This document shows positions 26,756-34,616 of a stretch of DNA of 64,000 bases, piece by piece. A program made the position numbers and the translations under genes. The notes below the pieces were generated by a model that was not told the origin of the DNA, ran no database searches, and saw nothing but the letters and a program-made list of their open reading frames with translations. Positions within the stretch are counted from its first letter, which is position 1. Every line of letters begins with the position of its first letter. The stretch comes from Clostridium_AM sp900759715 (GTDB lineage: Bacteria > Bacillota > Clostridia > Clostridiales > Clostridiaceae): positions 1 to 64,000 of the forward strand of contig CAAEXF010000124.1 in the NCBI GenBank assembly GCA_900759715.1, read 5' to 3'.

Positions 26756-27211
26756 TTACTTTTGTTTATATAATCCAAAACCAGTTATAACTAATTTATC
26801 CCAATTGGTTTCTTCATCATTAATCCAACTATATTCAATGTTAAGCTCTTTTAACCAGGCATTAAGGCCGCTGCTTTTTTTACTTACATTTGGCGATTGT
26901 CTTCCAAACTTTTCTTTTATTATTTGAAGCAATTCTACTTGTTCTTCTTCTCCTAACTCTTTATTTAACATTTCTTCTATAACTTCATGGCATTCTGAAT
27001 AGCATTTATGATCCTCAGTATATATTTCATTGGCTAATAATTGTCTTTTGTTATTTAAAGTCTCTCTTACCTCATTTATTTCTTCTATATTTGATAAGTA
27101 CTTTTTAGCAATGTTCATAGCGGCAATCTCATTATCTATTTTAATTATTGCCTTTTCTAATTTTTCATTTCTCATTTTAATATTCTCACTTTGCATTTTA
27201 TATTTAGTCAC
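26756..27211 (-). CDS. Hypothetical coiled-coil protein
   Basis: 151 residues, GTG start at 27211 or ATG at 27196; neither has a clear ribosome site. The first ~90 residues are strongly helical and charged (KLEKAIIKIDNEIAAMNIAKKYL, EINEVRETLNNKRQLLANEIY), then a short acidic region with two Cys (KCYSECHEVIEE) and a C-terminal globular part containing WLKELNIEYSW. I recognise no family. It lies between a terminator and a gene reading the same way 240 bp upstream. Confidence 0.55.
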   Translation of the reverse strand: MTKYKMQSENIKMRNEKLEKAIIKIDNEIAAMNIAKKYLSNIEEINEVRETLNNKRQLLANEIYTEDHKCYSECHEVIEEMLNKELGEEEQVELLQIIKEKFGRQSPNVSKKSSGLNAWLKELNIEYSWINDEETNWDKLVITGFGLYKQK

Positions 27212-27389
27212 TAATCAATGACAATAAGCAATTATATCATTAAATTAGTTATCATACAAAATTTTATATAAAAATTGTAATAAGAAAGCTTCATTTATTA
27301 AAATTGTTAGTATTCCTAACTTATTGCATATGATTTTGTGGCTTACCATAGATTGCAAGGAGTTTGAAAAATAAGTTTGTAAAAGGATA

Positions 27390-27438
27390 GAAACCAGAGT
27401 ACCTAAATTAATATTATAGGTAATCTGGTTTCTGTTTT
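27390..27438. terminator. terminator after the ceo gene
   Basis: GAAACCAGAgTACCTA (27390-27405) pairs with 27417-27432, a long stem on either strand, T-rich on the plus side. Confidence 0.8.
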
Positions 27439-27448
27439 GTTAGGTATT

Positions 27449-28384
27449 CTATTTGATTACTAAGTCTTTAAATATTTTAACGTCTTCTTTATAAACATTT
27501 TCGCTAAAAGCTTTACTTATTTTTGAACTGACCTGCCTAAATAAAATTGAAGGTGAATTATTTACTACATAATAGTAAACGTCATCTTTTTTATATATTG
27601 GGTCATCTATTGAAGTGTTTACACTTCCTTCGATTGCTTTACCTGCATTTGCAGAAGCATCAATTATTAAACAATTTTTCTTTAATTTTTTTTGTTGGTC
27701 TAGGGTTAATATGTGTAAACCAGCTTTATCTAACTCGATGCCGTTTATTATAATATCAAACTTATGAGAAGAACTTATAAATTGATCCATAGTTTTTCTG
27801 TAAAATAGCGTAATATTATTGCTAAATTTAGAAATAGCACAAAATGCTCCTTGAGATACATTCCCTGATCCTAGTATGGCAATGTTGGTATTGTTATCAG
27901 GAATATCACCAAAGTTAAGTAAAGCGTGTAGAGTAGAAGAATAACCAGCGATAAAACTGTTATCCTTTACGAAGTTTGGCGGAATCCAGTCTATTCTTTT
28001 AGCTGTGTCTTTGTAATAAACAGTAGGATGTACGTTGTCTAGATCAACTATAATTAAATCTTTAATATTAGCTTGTTCTTCCATGAATTTTTTTCCGGAG
28101 CCAAATGGATGGGTCCAGCCAATGATCATATGGTTTTTTCTTAAGTATTTATAATCTTGTTCACCAATGAGTTTTAGAGAAAATATCGCATCACAATTTA
28201 AAAAGATTTCTTCTCGAGATCCGATTTTACAGCCGACTGCTTCATAATCTTCATCGCTTATACCTAAACTCATTCCAAAATTATGTTCTACTATAAGTTC
28301 GTTATTAAAGTTATCTACATGTTCAGGCAATAAAGCTACCCGTCTTTCACCGGGAAAGCTTGGAATGATAAGACCTAATTTCAT
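27449..28384 (-). CDS. ceo: N5-(carboxyethyl)ornithine synthase-like dehydrogenase
   Basis: 311 residues of the alanine dehydrogenase / pyridine nucleotide transhydrogenase fold. Landmarks are KLGLIIPSFPGERRVALLPEHV, GAFCAISKF after the dinucleotide loop AILGSGNVSQG, and IINGIELDKAG. In clostridia and lactococci this length and sequence type belongs to the NADPH-linked reductive condensation of ornithine (or lysine) with pyruvate. The call rests on overall resemblance. GGAGG seven to eight bases before the ATG at 28384. Alone on its strand. Confidence 0.75.
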   Translation of the reverse strand: MKLGLIIPSFPGERRVALLPEHVDNFNNELIVEHNFGMSLGISDEDYEAVGCKIGSREEIFLNCDAIFSLKLIGEQDYKYLRKNHMIIGWTHPFGSGKKFMEEQANIKDLIIVDLDNVHPTVYYKDTAKRIDWIPPNFVKDNSFIAGYSSTLHALLNFGDIPDNNTNIAILGSGNVSQGAFCAISKFSNNITLFYRKTMDQFISSSHKFDIIINGIELDKAGLHILTLDQQKKLKKNCLIIDASANAGKAIEGSVNTSIDDPIYKKDDVYYYVVNNSPSILFRQVSSKISKAFSENVYKEDVKIFKDLVIK

Positions 28385-28724
28385 ATTTTTATACCTCCAT
28401 CTTAATTTAGTGAAAATTTCAATCGAATTTTTGTCATGAAATTTATATTTTACTTGGATTCTTACAACTTTTTAAGGATTAATAGATTCACATAGTCAAT
28501 CTTTTACTTATGACCAAAAGATTGTTTATTGCTTATAGATTAGATTTTATCGCTTCACTGATAGAAGAAGTGTTCTTTTGATATCTATAAATGAATTTTT
28601 GTATAGGTTATATACCATAAATTTGAATCTAACAACTTAATTATAATATAAAGTTGTTACTTTGTAAAGAAAGCTCTATTTCTGTAAGTACAAAGGAACA
28701 TAACTATAGTATTTACAGGTTATG
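28385..28724. other. 340-bp divergent intergenic region
   Basis: Holds the upstream sequence of the leftward ceo gene and of the rightward thiamine operon. No gene or strong hairpin is seen apart from the thiamine promoter at 28725. Confidence 0.5.
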
Positions 28725-28753
28725 TTGAACTTAACCAAAACATATGATATAAT
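28725..28753 (+). promoter_or_regulatory. promoter of the thiamine operon
   Basis: TTGAAC (28725-28730), 17 bp, TATAAT (28748-28753), eight bases before the riboswitch. Confidence 0.8.
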
Positions 28754-28761
28754 TTTACTGA

Positions 28762-28846
28762 AAAGGGGAGCTTGGGCTGCAGGCTGAGAGGAAGTTTATA
28801 CTTCGACCCATAACTTGATTCGGATAATGCCGACGTAAGGAAATAT
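28762..28846 (+). promoter_or_regulatory. TPP riboswitch (THI element)
   Basis: Canonical thiamin pyrophosphate aptamer. GGGG at the P2 start, GGCTGAGAGGAAG (pyrimidine-ring pocket), CGACCC closing P2, then CTTGATTCGG, ATAATGCCGACG and TAAGGAAA, the pyrophosphate-sensing helix and its conserved UAAUGCC-GCG-like loop. P1 is weak. A terminator follows at 28885. It should reduce thiW-thiM transcription when TPP is high. Confidence 0.95.
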
Positions 28847-28884
28847 TTTAGTTATACTGTTTAATTATATTTGTTATGAGTATA

Positions 28885-28920
28885 AATGGGATACGCCTTA
28901 TTCGGTGTATTCCATTTTTT
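28885..28920 (+). terminator. riboswitch-controlled terminator
   Basis: AATGGGATACGCC (28885-28897) pairs with GGTGTATTCCATT (28904-28916), then a T run. It lies between the TPP aptamer and the second element, so it probably is the first expression platform. Confidence 0.88.
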
Positions 28921-28947
28921 ATTGTGCTTCAAGGAGCAATTCTTGAT

Positions 28948-28974
28948 AAGCGGAGGGGGAGCGCCCTGCGCTTT
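28948..28974 (+). other. GC-rich hairpin between the two aptamers
   Basis: AAGCGgAGGG pairs with CCCTgCGCTT around 28948-28973. There is no U tract; role unclear, possibly part of the second leader. Confidence 0.5.
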
Positions 28975-28986
28975 ATGGCAAAGTAC

Positions 28987-29086
28987 AACTAAATAGCGAG
29001 GGAACTTGTGTTTCAAGGTGAGAGGAAGCTTTTGAGCTTCGACCGACCGGTATGACCCATGTCATATAGGAAATTGCTATTTAGTT
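28987..29086 (+). promoter_or_regulatory. TPP-like element lacking the pyrophosphate-sensing loop
   Basis: Closed by a perfect 11-bp P1: AACTAAATAGC (28987-28997) with GCTATTTAGTT (29076-29086). Inside, GGTGAGAGGAAGC and GCTTCGACCG closely follow the first aptamer (GCTGAGAGGAAG, CTTCGACCC), and CTTG-TGTTT-CAAG forms P3. Where a TPP switch has CCTGAT..GG-TAATGCC-GCG, this RNA has only ACCGG, the hairpin TATGAC-CCAT-GTCATA (29051-29066) and AGGAAA. So the HMP-side pocket is kept and the phosphate-side sequence is lost. A different ligand, or loss of function, must follow. Probably derived by duplication of the first. Confidence 0.7.
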
Positions 29087-29133
29087 ACGCTAAAACTATG
29101 CCTCGTTAGTGGTGTTTATTTCCTATATGACAT
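29059..29133 (+). promoter_or_regulatory. mutually exclusive pairing in the second thiamine leader
   Basis: 29059-29074 is perfectly complementary over 16 nt to 29118-29133. This long helix would break both the short hairpin and P1 of the TPP-like element, giving it a switching partner 20-30 nt before the thiW ribosome site (AGGGAGG). Confidence 0.75.
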
Positions 29134-29169
29134 TTTGGAAAATAAATATTATTAGGGAGGTTTTTTATT

Positions 29170-29739
29170 ATGGAAAGAAACTCAAAATTATTAAAAAAAC
29201 TTATGCTGGCAATGATGGTAGCAATGGGAGTTGTGATTTCACCGATTCTTCGTGTTGAAGGAATGTGTCCTATGGCCCATTTTATTAACATCGTATGTTC
29301 TGTTATTCTTGGACCTTGGTATTCACTGCTCTGTGCTACACTAATTGGTGTGATAAGAATGGCTCTCATGGGAATTCCACCACTAGCTTTAACTGGTGCA
29401 GTTTTTGGGGCTGCTTTATCTGGGATTTTGTATAGAGCATCTAAGGGAAATTTGATTTTTGCGGTTATAGGTGAGGTTATAGGAACAGGTATTATAGGAG
29501 CTATAGTTTCATATCCTGTCATGACACTTATTTGGGGTAGAACAGGGCTTACATGGATGTTCTATGTTCCATCATTTATTATGGCCACACTTATTGGAGG
29601 AACAATTGCATTTATTTTCTTAGGAGCATTAAGCAGAACAGGCATGCTTGCAAAAATTCAGAGACGTTTGGGGGCGAAAGTTTATGATAAACCAAGAAGT
29701 AACAATAGACAACCTATTGCAAATAAGACAGAGTGTTAA
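29170..29739 (+). CDS. thiW: ThiW, thiamine-precursor ECF transporter S component
   Basis: 189 residues, about five membrane segments, length and features of the substrate-binding S component ThiW (LMLAMMVAMGVVISPILRVEGMCPMAHFINIVCSVILGPWYS, AGAVFGAAL-type helices). It is thought to import the thiazole moiety, or a related precursor, using a shared energy module encoded elsewhere. AGGGAGG is nine bases before the ATG at 29170. Preceded by the TPP-responsive leader and followed by thiM with overlapping ends. Confidence 0.88.
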   Translation: MERNSKLLKKLMLAMMVAMGVVISPILRVEGMCPMAHFINIVCSVILGPWYSLLCATLIGVIRMALMGIPPLALTGAVFGAALSGILYRASKGNLIFAVIGEVIGTGIIGAIVSYPVMTLIWGRTGLTWMFYVPSFIMATLIGGTIAFIFLGALSRTGMLAKIQRRLGAKVYDKPRSNNRQPIANKTEC

Positions 29740-30514
29740 ATCAAATAAACCTCTTATCCACTGCATTACAAATCCAATTTCAATAAATGATTGTGCAAAT
29801 ATGGTACTTGCTGTCGGTGCAAAACCCATTATGGCTGAGCACCCATTAGAGGTTGCTGAAATTACCTCTGTTTCTAAATCCCTTGGGGTTAACCTTGGGA
29901 ATATAACGGACATCAGAATGGAATCTATGTTGATTTCAGGTAAAACAGCCTTTGAGAAGAAAATTCCACAAGTAATTGACCTTGTAGGTGTGGGCTGCAG
30001 TAAGCTTCGTCTAGATTATGCAAAGAAATTTATTTCAGAGTGTTATCCAAGTGTTATTAAAGGTAACATGTCTGAAATAAAAGCAATCTGCGGTATAAAA
30101 AGTAATGCAAAAGGAATTGATGTTGGAGCAGGTGATGTTGTAACCGAAAAAAATTTTGACGAAAGTATAGAAATGCTAAAGTCGCTGTCACTGCGAACAG
30201 GTTCTGTTATTGCAGTAACAGGGGTGGTAGATATAATAACAAATGGTACCCATACATATTTAATAAAAAATGGCTGCGAAGTGCTTTCGATGGTAACAGG
30301 AACAGGATGTATGCTTACTGCCATTATAGCAAGCTATATTTCTTCTGGAGATATACTGGAAGGTACTGTTCTTGCAATAGCTCTTATGGGAATATGTGGT
30401 GAGCTTTCTCAGCATGTTAAGGGGACTGGAAGTTTCAGAACTGAGCTTATAGATAATATTTTCAGTATTTCCGATGATATAATAATAAAAAAAATAAGAT
30501 ATGAATTAAAATAA
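29684..30514 (+). CDS. thiM: Hydroxyethylthiazole kinase
   Basis: 276 residues. ThiM phosphorylates hydroxyethylthiazole for thiamine salvage. Motifs: PLIHCITNPISINDCANMVLAVGAKPIMAEHP, GVGCSKLR, VIKGNMSEI, and the ATP-site VTGTGCMLTAII with the conserved Cys. The ATG at 29684 has a GGGGGCG site seven to eight bases upstream and overlaps thiW by 56 bp; an upstream in-frame ATG at 29648 is less likely. The pair thiW-thiM with two leaders fits a thiazole salvage operon. Confidence 0.95.
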   Translation: MINQEVTIDNLLQIRQSVKSNKPLIHCITNPISINDCANMVLAVGAKPIMAEHPLEVAEITSVSKSLGVNLGNITDIRMESMLISGKTAFEKKIPQVIDLVGVGCSKLRLDYAKKFISECYPSVIKGNMSEIKAICGIKSNAKGIDVGAGDVVTEKNFDESIEMLKSLSLRTGSVIAVTGVVDIITNGTHTYLIKNGCEVLSMVTGTGCMLTAIIASYISSGDILEGTVLAIALMGICGELSQHVKGTGSFRTELIDNIFSISDDIIIKKIRYELK

Positions 30515-30604
30515 AAATAGATGATATTTTTATAAAGGGCATGTAACAATTTATTTTATTTGAAATATTATGATAAAGGGACTAAAAATTAAGGAGGTTA
30601 CTTA

Positions 30605-31009
30605 ATGAGTAACTATAGAAATAATGATAAAAGCGATTCATGCCCTAATATAATACATTATTGTCCATATAGTGTTAGACATCAATTTCAATGTCCATTT
30701 AGTACTTTTTACAGACAAGGGTTAGAAGAATTTCAAAGACAGCAGCAAGGTCCACCAACAGCACCGCCACCTAGTTTTACTCCTCAACTATCGGATGTAC
30801 CAGAGACAAGTTTGATGGCAGTGGATTCCGGAGCAATAGCACCTTGCGTATATAGATTTTCGTATATATGGCTAAAGAATGGTCAATCCTTCTGGGCATA
30901 TCTTGTATATGTAGGGAGAACATCGGCTTCTGGTTGGAGATATATAGGAGGAAGATGGGTATACTTTGGGGTGGACTTAAAAGAAATTAAAAACTTTATT
31001 TGCTATTAG
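30605..31009 (+). CDS. Hypothetical protein with aromatic C-terminal domain
   Basis: 134 residues, no signal peptide. A Cys/His-containing start (CPNIIHYCPYSVRHQFQCPF), a Pro-rich hinge (GPPTAPPPSF), then a Tyr/Trp-rich domain: FSYIWLKNGQSFWAYLVYVGRTSASGWRY and WVYFGVDLKEIKNFICY. Similar short aromatic domains occur in uncharacterised proteins of spore-formers; a coat role is only a guess. AAGGAGG precedes the ATG at 30605. Confidence 0.7.
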   Translation: MSNYRNNDKSDSCPNIIHYCPYSVRHQFQCPFSTFYRQGLEEFQRQQQGPPTAPPPSFTPQLSDVPETSLMAVDSGAIAPCVYRFSYIWLKNGQSFWAYLVYVGRTSASGWRYIGGRWVYFGVDLKEIKNFICY

Positions 31010-31065
31010 TATTATCAAAAATTTCTATAACTTAGATGATAAAATGCAGTAATATCTATACTTTT

Positions 31066-31106
31066 AGGCCCTCAATGTAGTTAACTATTCTAGAGGGCCT
31101 TTATTT
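31066..31106. terminator. bidirectional terminator
   Basis: AGGCCCTC (31066-31073) with GAGGGCCT (31093-31100) between convergent genes, followed by TTTATTT. Confidence 0.85.
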
Positions 31107-31127
31107 GAACATATTTAGCAGTTATAG

Positions 31128-32330
31128 TTAATATAGAGAACTCAAATTTGTACCAGGTATAGATGCAAATATTCTTGAAGAAACAAATTTTTGACCATCC
31201 CAAGAGAGCAAGTTTTCAATATAACCAAGAGTGTCGCTGTTAGTGGTACCAATAATACGCTGGAAAGCAAGTAAATCATAAGCATTAGTTTTTTCATCAT
31301 TTACAATTGGAACTAATGCACCTAAAGCAAGGACTTCTCCCTGTACGGGTTTCTTTAATTTACCTTTTTCATCGTAATATTGAGACACATAATCATAGCC
31401 TTTATGGCTTACATCTAATATAAAAAGCTTATTTAGCATAACATTACCTACATCAACTTTATAGAGGTCAGCATAATCTACTTTATACTTATATTCTTCA
31501 TTGTATTTGTCAAAGTTGAAAATTTCTTGAAGGTTATTATTCTTAAATGAATAAAGATAGAAGTAGCCATATCCACCGCTGCCACCTGAATCAATGCTTA
31601 TTTTTATATCATCTATATTATCCTTTGTAAAATCACCAAGGAATAATCTAGGATTATATCCTGAATTAAATGCAGGAGTAATGGTTTTTGTTTCATTTGT
31701 ACGCCCATCCTCAATTACAACAATAATGTTGTCAGTAAAAACTCCTGTAGCGCCTTCCGGTTTGCTGCCATATAGAAATACCTTGTCTGGTATAGCATCT
31801 CCAGTAACATCGCCGATTTTCATGTCAAGTAAATATCTGTTTTGACGAAAAGAGTTTGTCTGAATATATCTATGAGAGCTGCTAATATAATAGTGTAAAA
31901 AAGTTCCCCAACTTTCTATTCTATTAAATTGTGGATTTGTTGACATGAAGTGGACTATTATTGGAGCATCGTTTAATTCAGGATGTGCACTAAAAAATTT
32001 TTTATCGCCATATCGGATAGCTTCTAAGGCAAGGGGCAGTTCACGTCTAAAAATATGATTTCGTATAGCTGTTACTCCTAAGCCAAATTGTCCATCTATA
32101 TATAAATACACGTAAAAAAAGTATTGGTCTCCAATCTTAATCCATCCGCCAAGCACTTCATCTCTCATAGCATTAATTTTATCGTAGGCATATGTTAGCC
32201 CAATAGTTAAGAAAAGTTCTGTAGTTATATCAGAATGGGTAAGTGTGTAGCGTCTGGGTATAATAGGTTCTGTAGTAGTAATTCCTTCTCTAAATTCTAC
32301 TGAAAGTTTTTCAGAGTTTAATCTGCTCAT
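31128..32330 (-). CDS. STAY-GREEN-like protein with C-terminal FG-GAP/VCBS-like region
   Basis: 400 residues. Residues ~20-150 match the plant and bacterial STAY-GREEN (Mg-dechelatase) family: PRRYTLTHSDITTELFLTIG, YDKINAMRDEVLGGWIKI, NHIFRRELPLALEAIRYGD, HPELNDAPIIVHFMS, and FNRIESWGTF. In plants the enzyme removes Mg from chlorophyll a. The rest (MKIGDVTGDAIPDKVFLYG, LFLGDFTKDNIDDIKISIDSGGSGGYGY) has Asp-rich beta-propeller repeats as in FG-GAP/VCBS or integrin-like domains. No signal peptide. Ribosome site AGGAAGG before the ATG at 32330. In a heterotroph without chlorophyll its substrate is unknown; a corrinoid or porphyrin dechelatase or a structural use is open. Confidence 0.8.
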   Translation of the reverse strand: MSRLNSEKLSVEFREGITTTEPIIPRRYTLTHSDITTELFLTIGLTYAYDKINAMRDEVLGGWIKIGDQYFFYVYLYIDGQFGLGVTAIRNHIFRRELPLALEAIRYGDKKFFSAHPELNDAPIIVHFMSTNPQFNRIESWGTFLHYYISSSHRYIQTNSFRQNRYLLDMKIGDVTGDAIPDKVFLYGSKPEGATGVFTDNIIVVIEDGRTNETKTITPAFNSGYNPRLFLGDFTKDNIDDIKISIDSGGSGGYGYFYLYSFKNNNLQEIFNFDKYNEEYKYKVDYADLYKVDVGNVMLNKLFILDVSHKGYDYVSQYYDEKGKLKKPVQGEVLALGALVPIVNDEKTNAYDLLAFQRIIGTTNSDTLGYIENLLSWDGQKFVSSRIFASIPGTNLSSLY

Positions 32331-32749
32331 TTAATTCCTTCCTTTAAATATCTTTCATAAGAGTATTATATGATGGTTACAGTTATTATGTTAGCAATTT
32401 ACTTACTAGAGGATATTAGTCTGTTAAAGATCAAACATCAATATATGCATATCTGAATTGTGAAATAAGTATGAAAAATTATATAATTTAGAATAAAATT
32501 TAACACAATGAAAATACAAATTAACATATGACTAATTAACTGGAAAATATTAGTTGATTTTATTGCCAAGACGTAAATCGAAGTATTTTACAATGAATTG
32601 CAAAAGTGTTAAAATAACAAAAATACCATAAAATTACAAATGACAAATTAATTGAATATACCCACAAAATATTAAAAAAAGATAGATATTAAAAACAGTT
32701 GTCAATCTGTTTTTGATATCTGTAATAAATTATTTAGAGGGGGATAACA
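32331..32749. other. 419-bp AT-rich intergenic region with possible opp promoter
   Basis: No gene. A palindrome AAAAACAG-TTGTCAAT-CTGTTTTT (32691-32714) covers a weak TTGTCA (32699) / TAATAA (32723) pair, 18 bp apart, 20 bp before the oppA ribosome site. It may be an operator for the peptide transport operon. The rest is very AT-rich. Confidence 0.45.
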
Positions 32750-34468
32750 ATGAAAAGAAAAAAAATCCTTGCTGTAATGTCTTTACTAATGACGTTATCA
32801 ATTGGGATAACTGGTTGTGGAGGCACTAGCACAGCAACAAAACCTGTTCAAAAACAAGACTTAAAAAACACTACAACTGAAATTGTACAAGCAAAAGATC
32901 CATCAAAGGTACCAGAAGCTGCTAAGAATAGGAAAGATACATTAATTGTAGGAGCTAATGATGCACCAAAGGGAAACATTAATGCCTTAACAGCTCAATC
33001 TGTCTATGATCAATATGCTTATGAACTTGTATTTGATTGGTTAGTATCAAACGATGAAGAAGGAAATCCGGTGCCAGCTGTAGCTGAAAAATGGGATATA
33101 TCACCGGATGGAACAAAATACACCTTCCATTTAAGAAAAGATGTAAAATTTAGTGATGGTACACCTTTAACAGCAGAGGACGTGGCATTTACTATTACTG
33201 CACTATGTGATCCTAAATATGATGGACAAATATCTAATTATGCAGATCATATAAAAGGATATAAAGAGTACAATAAAGGTGATGCTAAAACAGTAGAGGG
33301 AATTAAAGTAATTGATCCTTATACTGTAGAAGTTACATTAATTAGCCCAAAAGCTAGTGCTATTTTCGATTTAGGTCAATTGAGCATACTTTCAAAAAAA
33401 TATTATGGCTTTGAAAAAGGAAATTTCCAAAAACTTAAAGATTTGGATCAAAAACCAATGGGGTCTGGCCCTTATGTTATGAAACAGTTTAAACCAGGAC
33501 AAGAAATAGATTTTGAAAGCAATCCTTCCTACTGGAGAGGTGCTCCAAAAATAAAAAATTTGATAATGAAGAAAACAGATGCTTCTACCATGATTCAGGA
33601 AATAACTACAGGAGGCGTTGATATAAATTTAATTCCAGCAAAGCCTGAAAATATTGCTATGCTAGACAAAGCAGAATTTATAACTAAACAGTTTCACCCA
33701 GACAATGGTTATGGATTTATGTCATTTAATTTAAAAGACCCAAGATTCCAGGACAAGAAAGTTCGTCAAGCTTTGACCTATGGTTTGAATAGACAAGGCT
33801 TTGTTGACTCCTATTATAAAGGTTATGCAGAAGTATGTAATCAACCATTTTCACCAGCACAATGGGCATATAGTGATGATGTAAATCAATATAAATATGA
33901 TCCAGATAAGGCAGGAAAAATGCTGGATGAAGCAGGATGGAAACTAAATAGCTCCGATGGCTATAGATATAAAGACGGAAAGAAATTTACAATAAACTGG
34001 TTAACTTACACCGGTAGTAAATATGAAGATGCACTAATATCAATAACAAAGGACAGCTGGAAAAAGATTGGCGTAGAAGTAATTCCTCAATCTATGGATT
34101 TTAATACTTTACTTGATAAGGCAGATAAGAGAGAATATGAAATTTATAACATGGCATGGAATCTTTCATTAGACCCTGATCCTACACAAGTATTCCACAG
34201 TTCACAGGACGTACCTGGTGGATCAAATAATATGGCCTTCCACAATGCTGATAGTGATAAACTTTTAGAAGATGGATTAAAAGAAACTGATAAGGCAAAG
34301 AGAAAAGAAATATATAATAAATGGGCTAAACTTATAAATGAAGAGTGTCCAAATATATTCTTAGATCAAAACAAAGACCTTTGGGCAGTAAGCGCAAGAG
34401 TCCAAGGCATGAAAATATCACCATTTAGAAACTGGACATATGATATGTACAAGATAGAATTAAAATAA
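32750..34468 (+). CDS. oppA: Peptide ABC transporter substrate-binding lipoprotein
   Basis: 572 residues, family 5 solute-binding protein. Lipoprotein signal ending at ITGC (Cys23). Then TLIVGANDAPKGNI, PAVAEKWDISPDGTKYTFHLRKDVKFSDGTPLTAEDVAF (family signature) and the C-terminal lobe. Captures oligopeptides outside the membrane and hands them to the permease below. GAGGGGG precedes the ATG. First gene of an opp operon; a strong hairpin (34482) without a U tract separates it from oppB. Confidence 0.93.
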   Translation: MKRKKILAVMSLLMTLSIGITGCGGTSTATKPVQKQDLKNTTTEIVQAKDPSKVPEAAKNRKDTLIVGANDAPKGNINALTAQSVYDQYAYELVFDWLVSNDEEGNPVPAVAEKWDISPDGTKYTFHLRKDVKFSDGTPLTAEDVAFTITALCDPKYDGQISNYADHIKGYKEYNKGDAKTVEGIKVIDPYTVEVTLISPKASAIFDLGQLSILSKKYYGFEKGNFQKLKDLDQKPMGSGPYVMKQFKPGQEIDFESNPSYWRGAPKIKNLIMKKTDASTMIQEITTGGVDINLIPAKPENIAMLDKAEFITKQFHPDNGYGFMSFNLKDPRFQDKKVRQALTYGLNRQGFVDSYYKGYAEVCNQPFSPAQWAYSDDVNQYKYDPDKAGKMLDEAGWKLNSSDGYRYKDGKKFTINWLTYTGSKYEDALISITKDSWKKIGVEVIPQSMDFNTLLDKADKREYEIYNMAWNLSLDPDPTQVFHSSQDVPGGSNNMAFHNADSDKLLEDGLKETDKAKRKEIYNKWAKLINEECPNIFLDQNKDLWAVSARVQGMKISPFRNWTYDMYKIELK

Positions 34469-34481
34469 TTTTTGAATAATT

Positions 34482-34514
34482 TAGTTATGCTCAGAAAATT
34501 TCTGGGCATAACTA
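34482..34514 (+). other. intergenic hairpin between oppA and oppB
   Basis: TAGTTATGCTCAGAAA (34482-34497) pairs with 34499-34514 and is followed by A, not U, residues. Such stems stabilise the upstream mRNA, which would raise the binding protein over the permease genes. Confidence 0.7.
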
Positions 34515-34616
34515 AAAAAATTTGAAATTTAGGATAACCTGATTTTTAGTCTGAGATTATCTATTATTATATACAGCTGTTAAGGCATATGAAAATATAA
34601 AATGGGGAGGGAAAAT

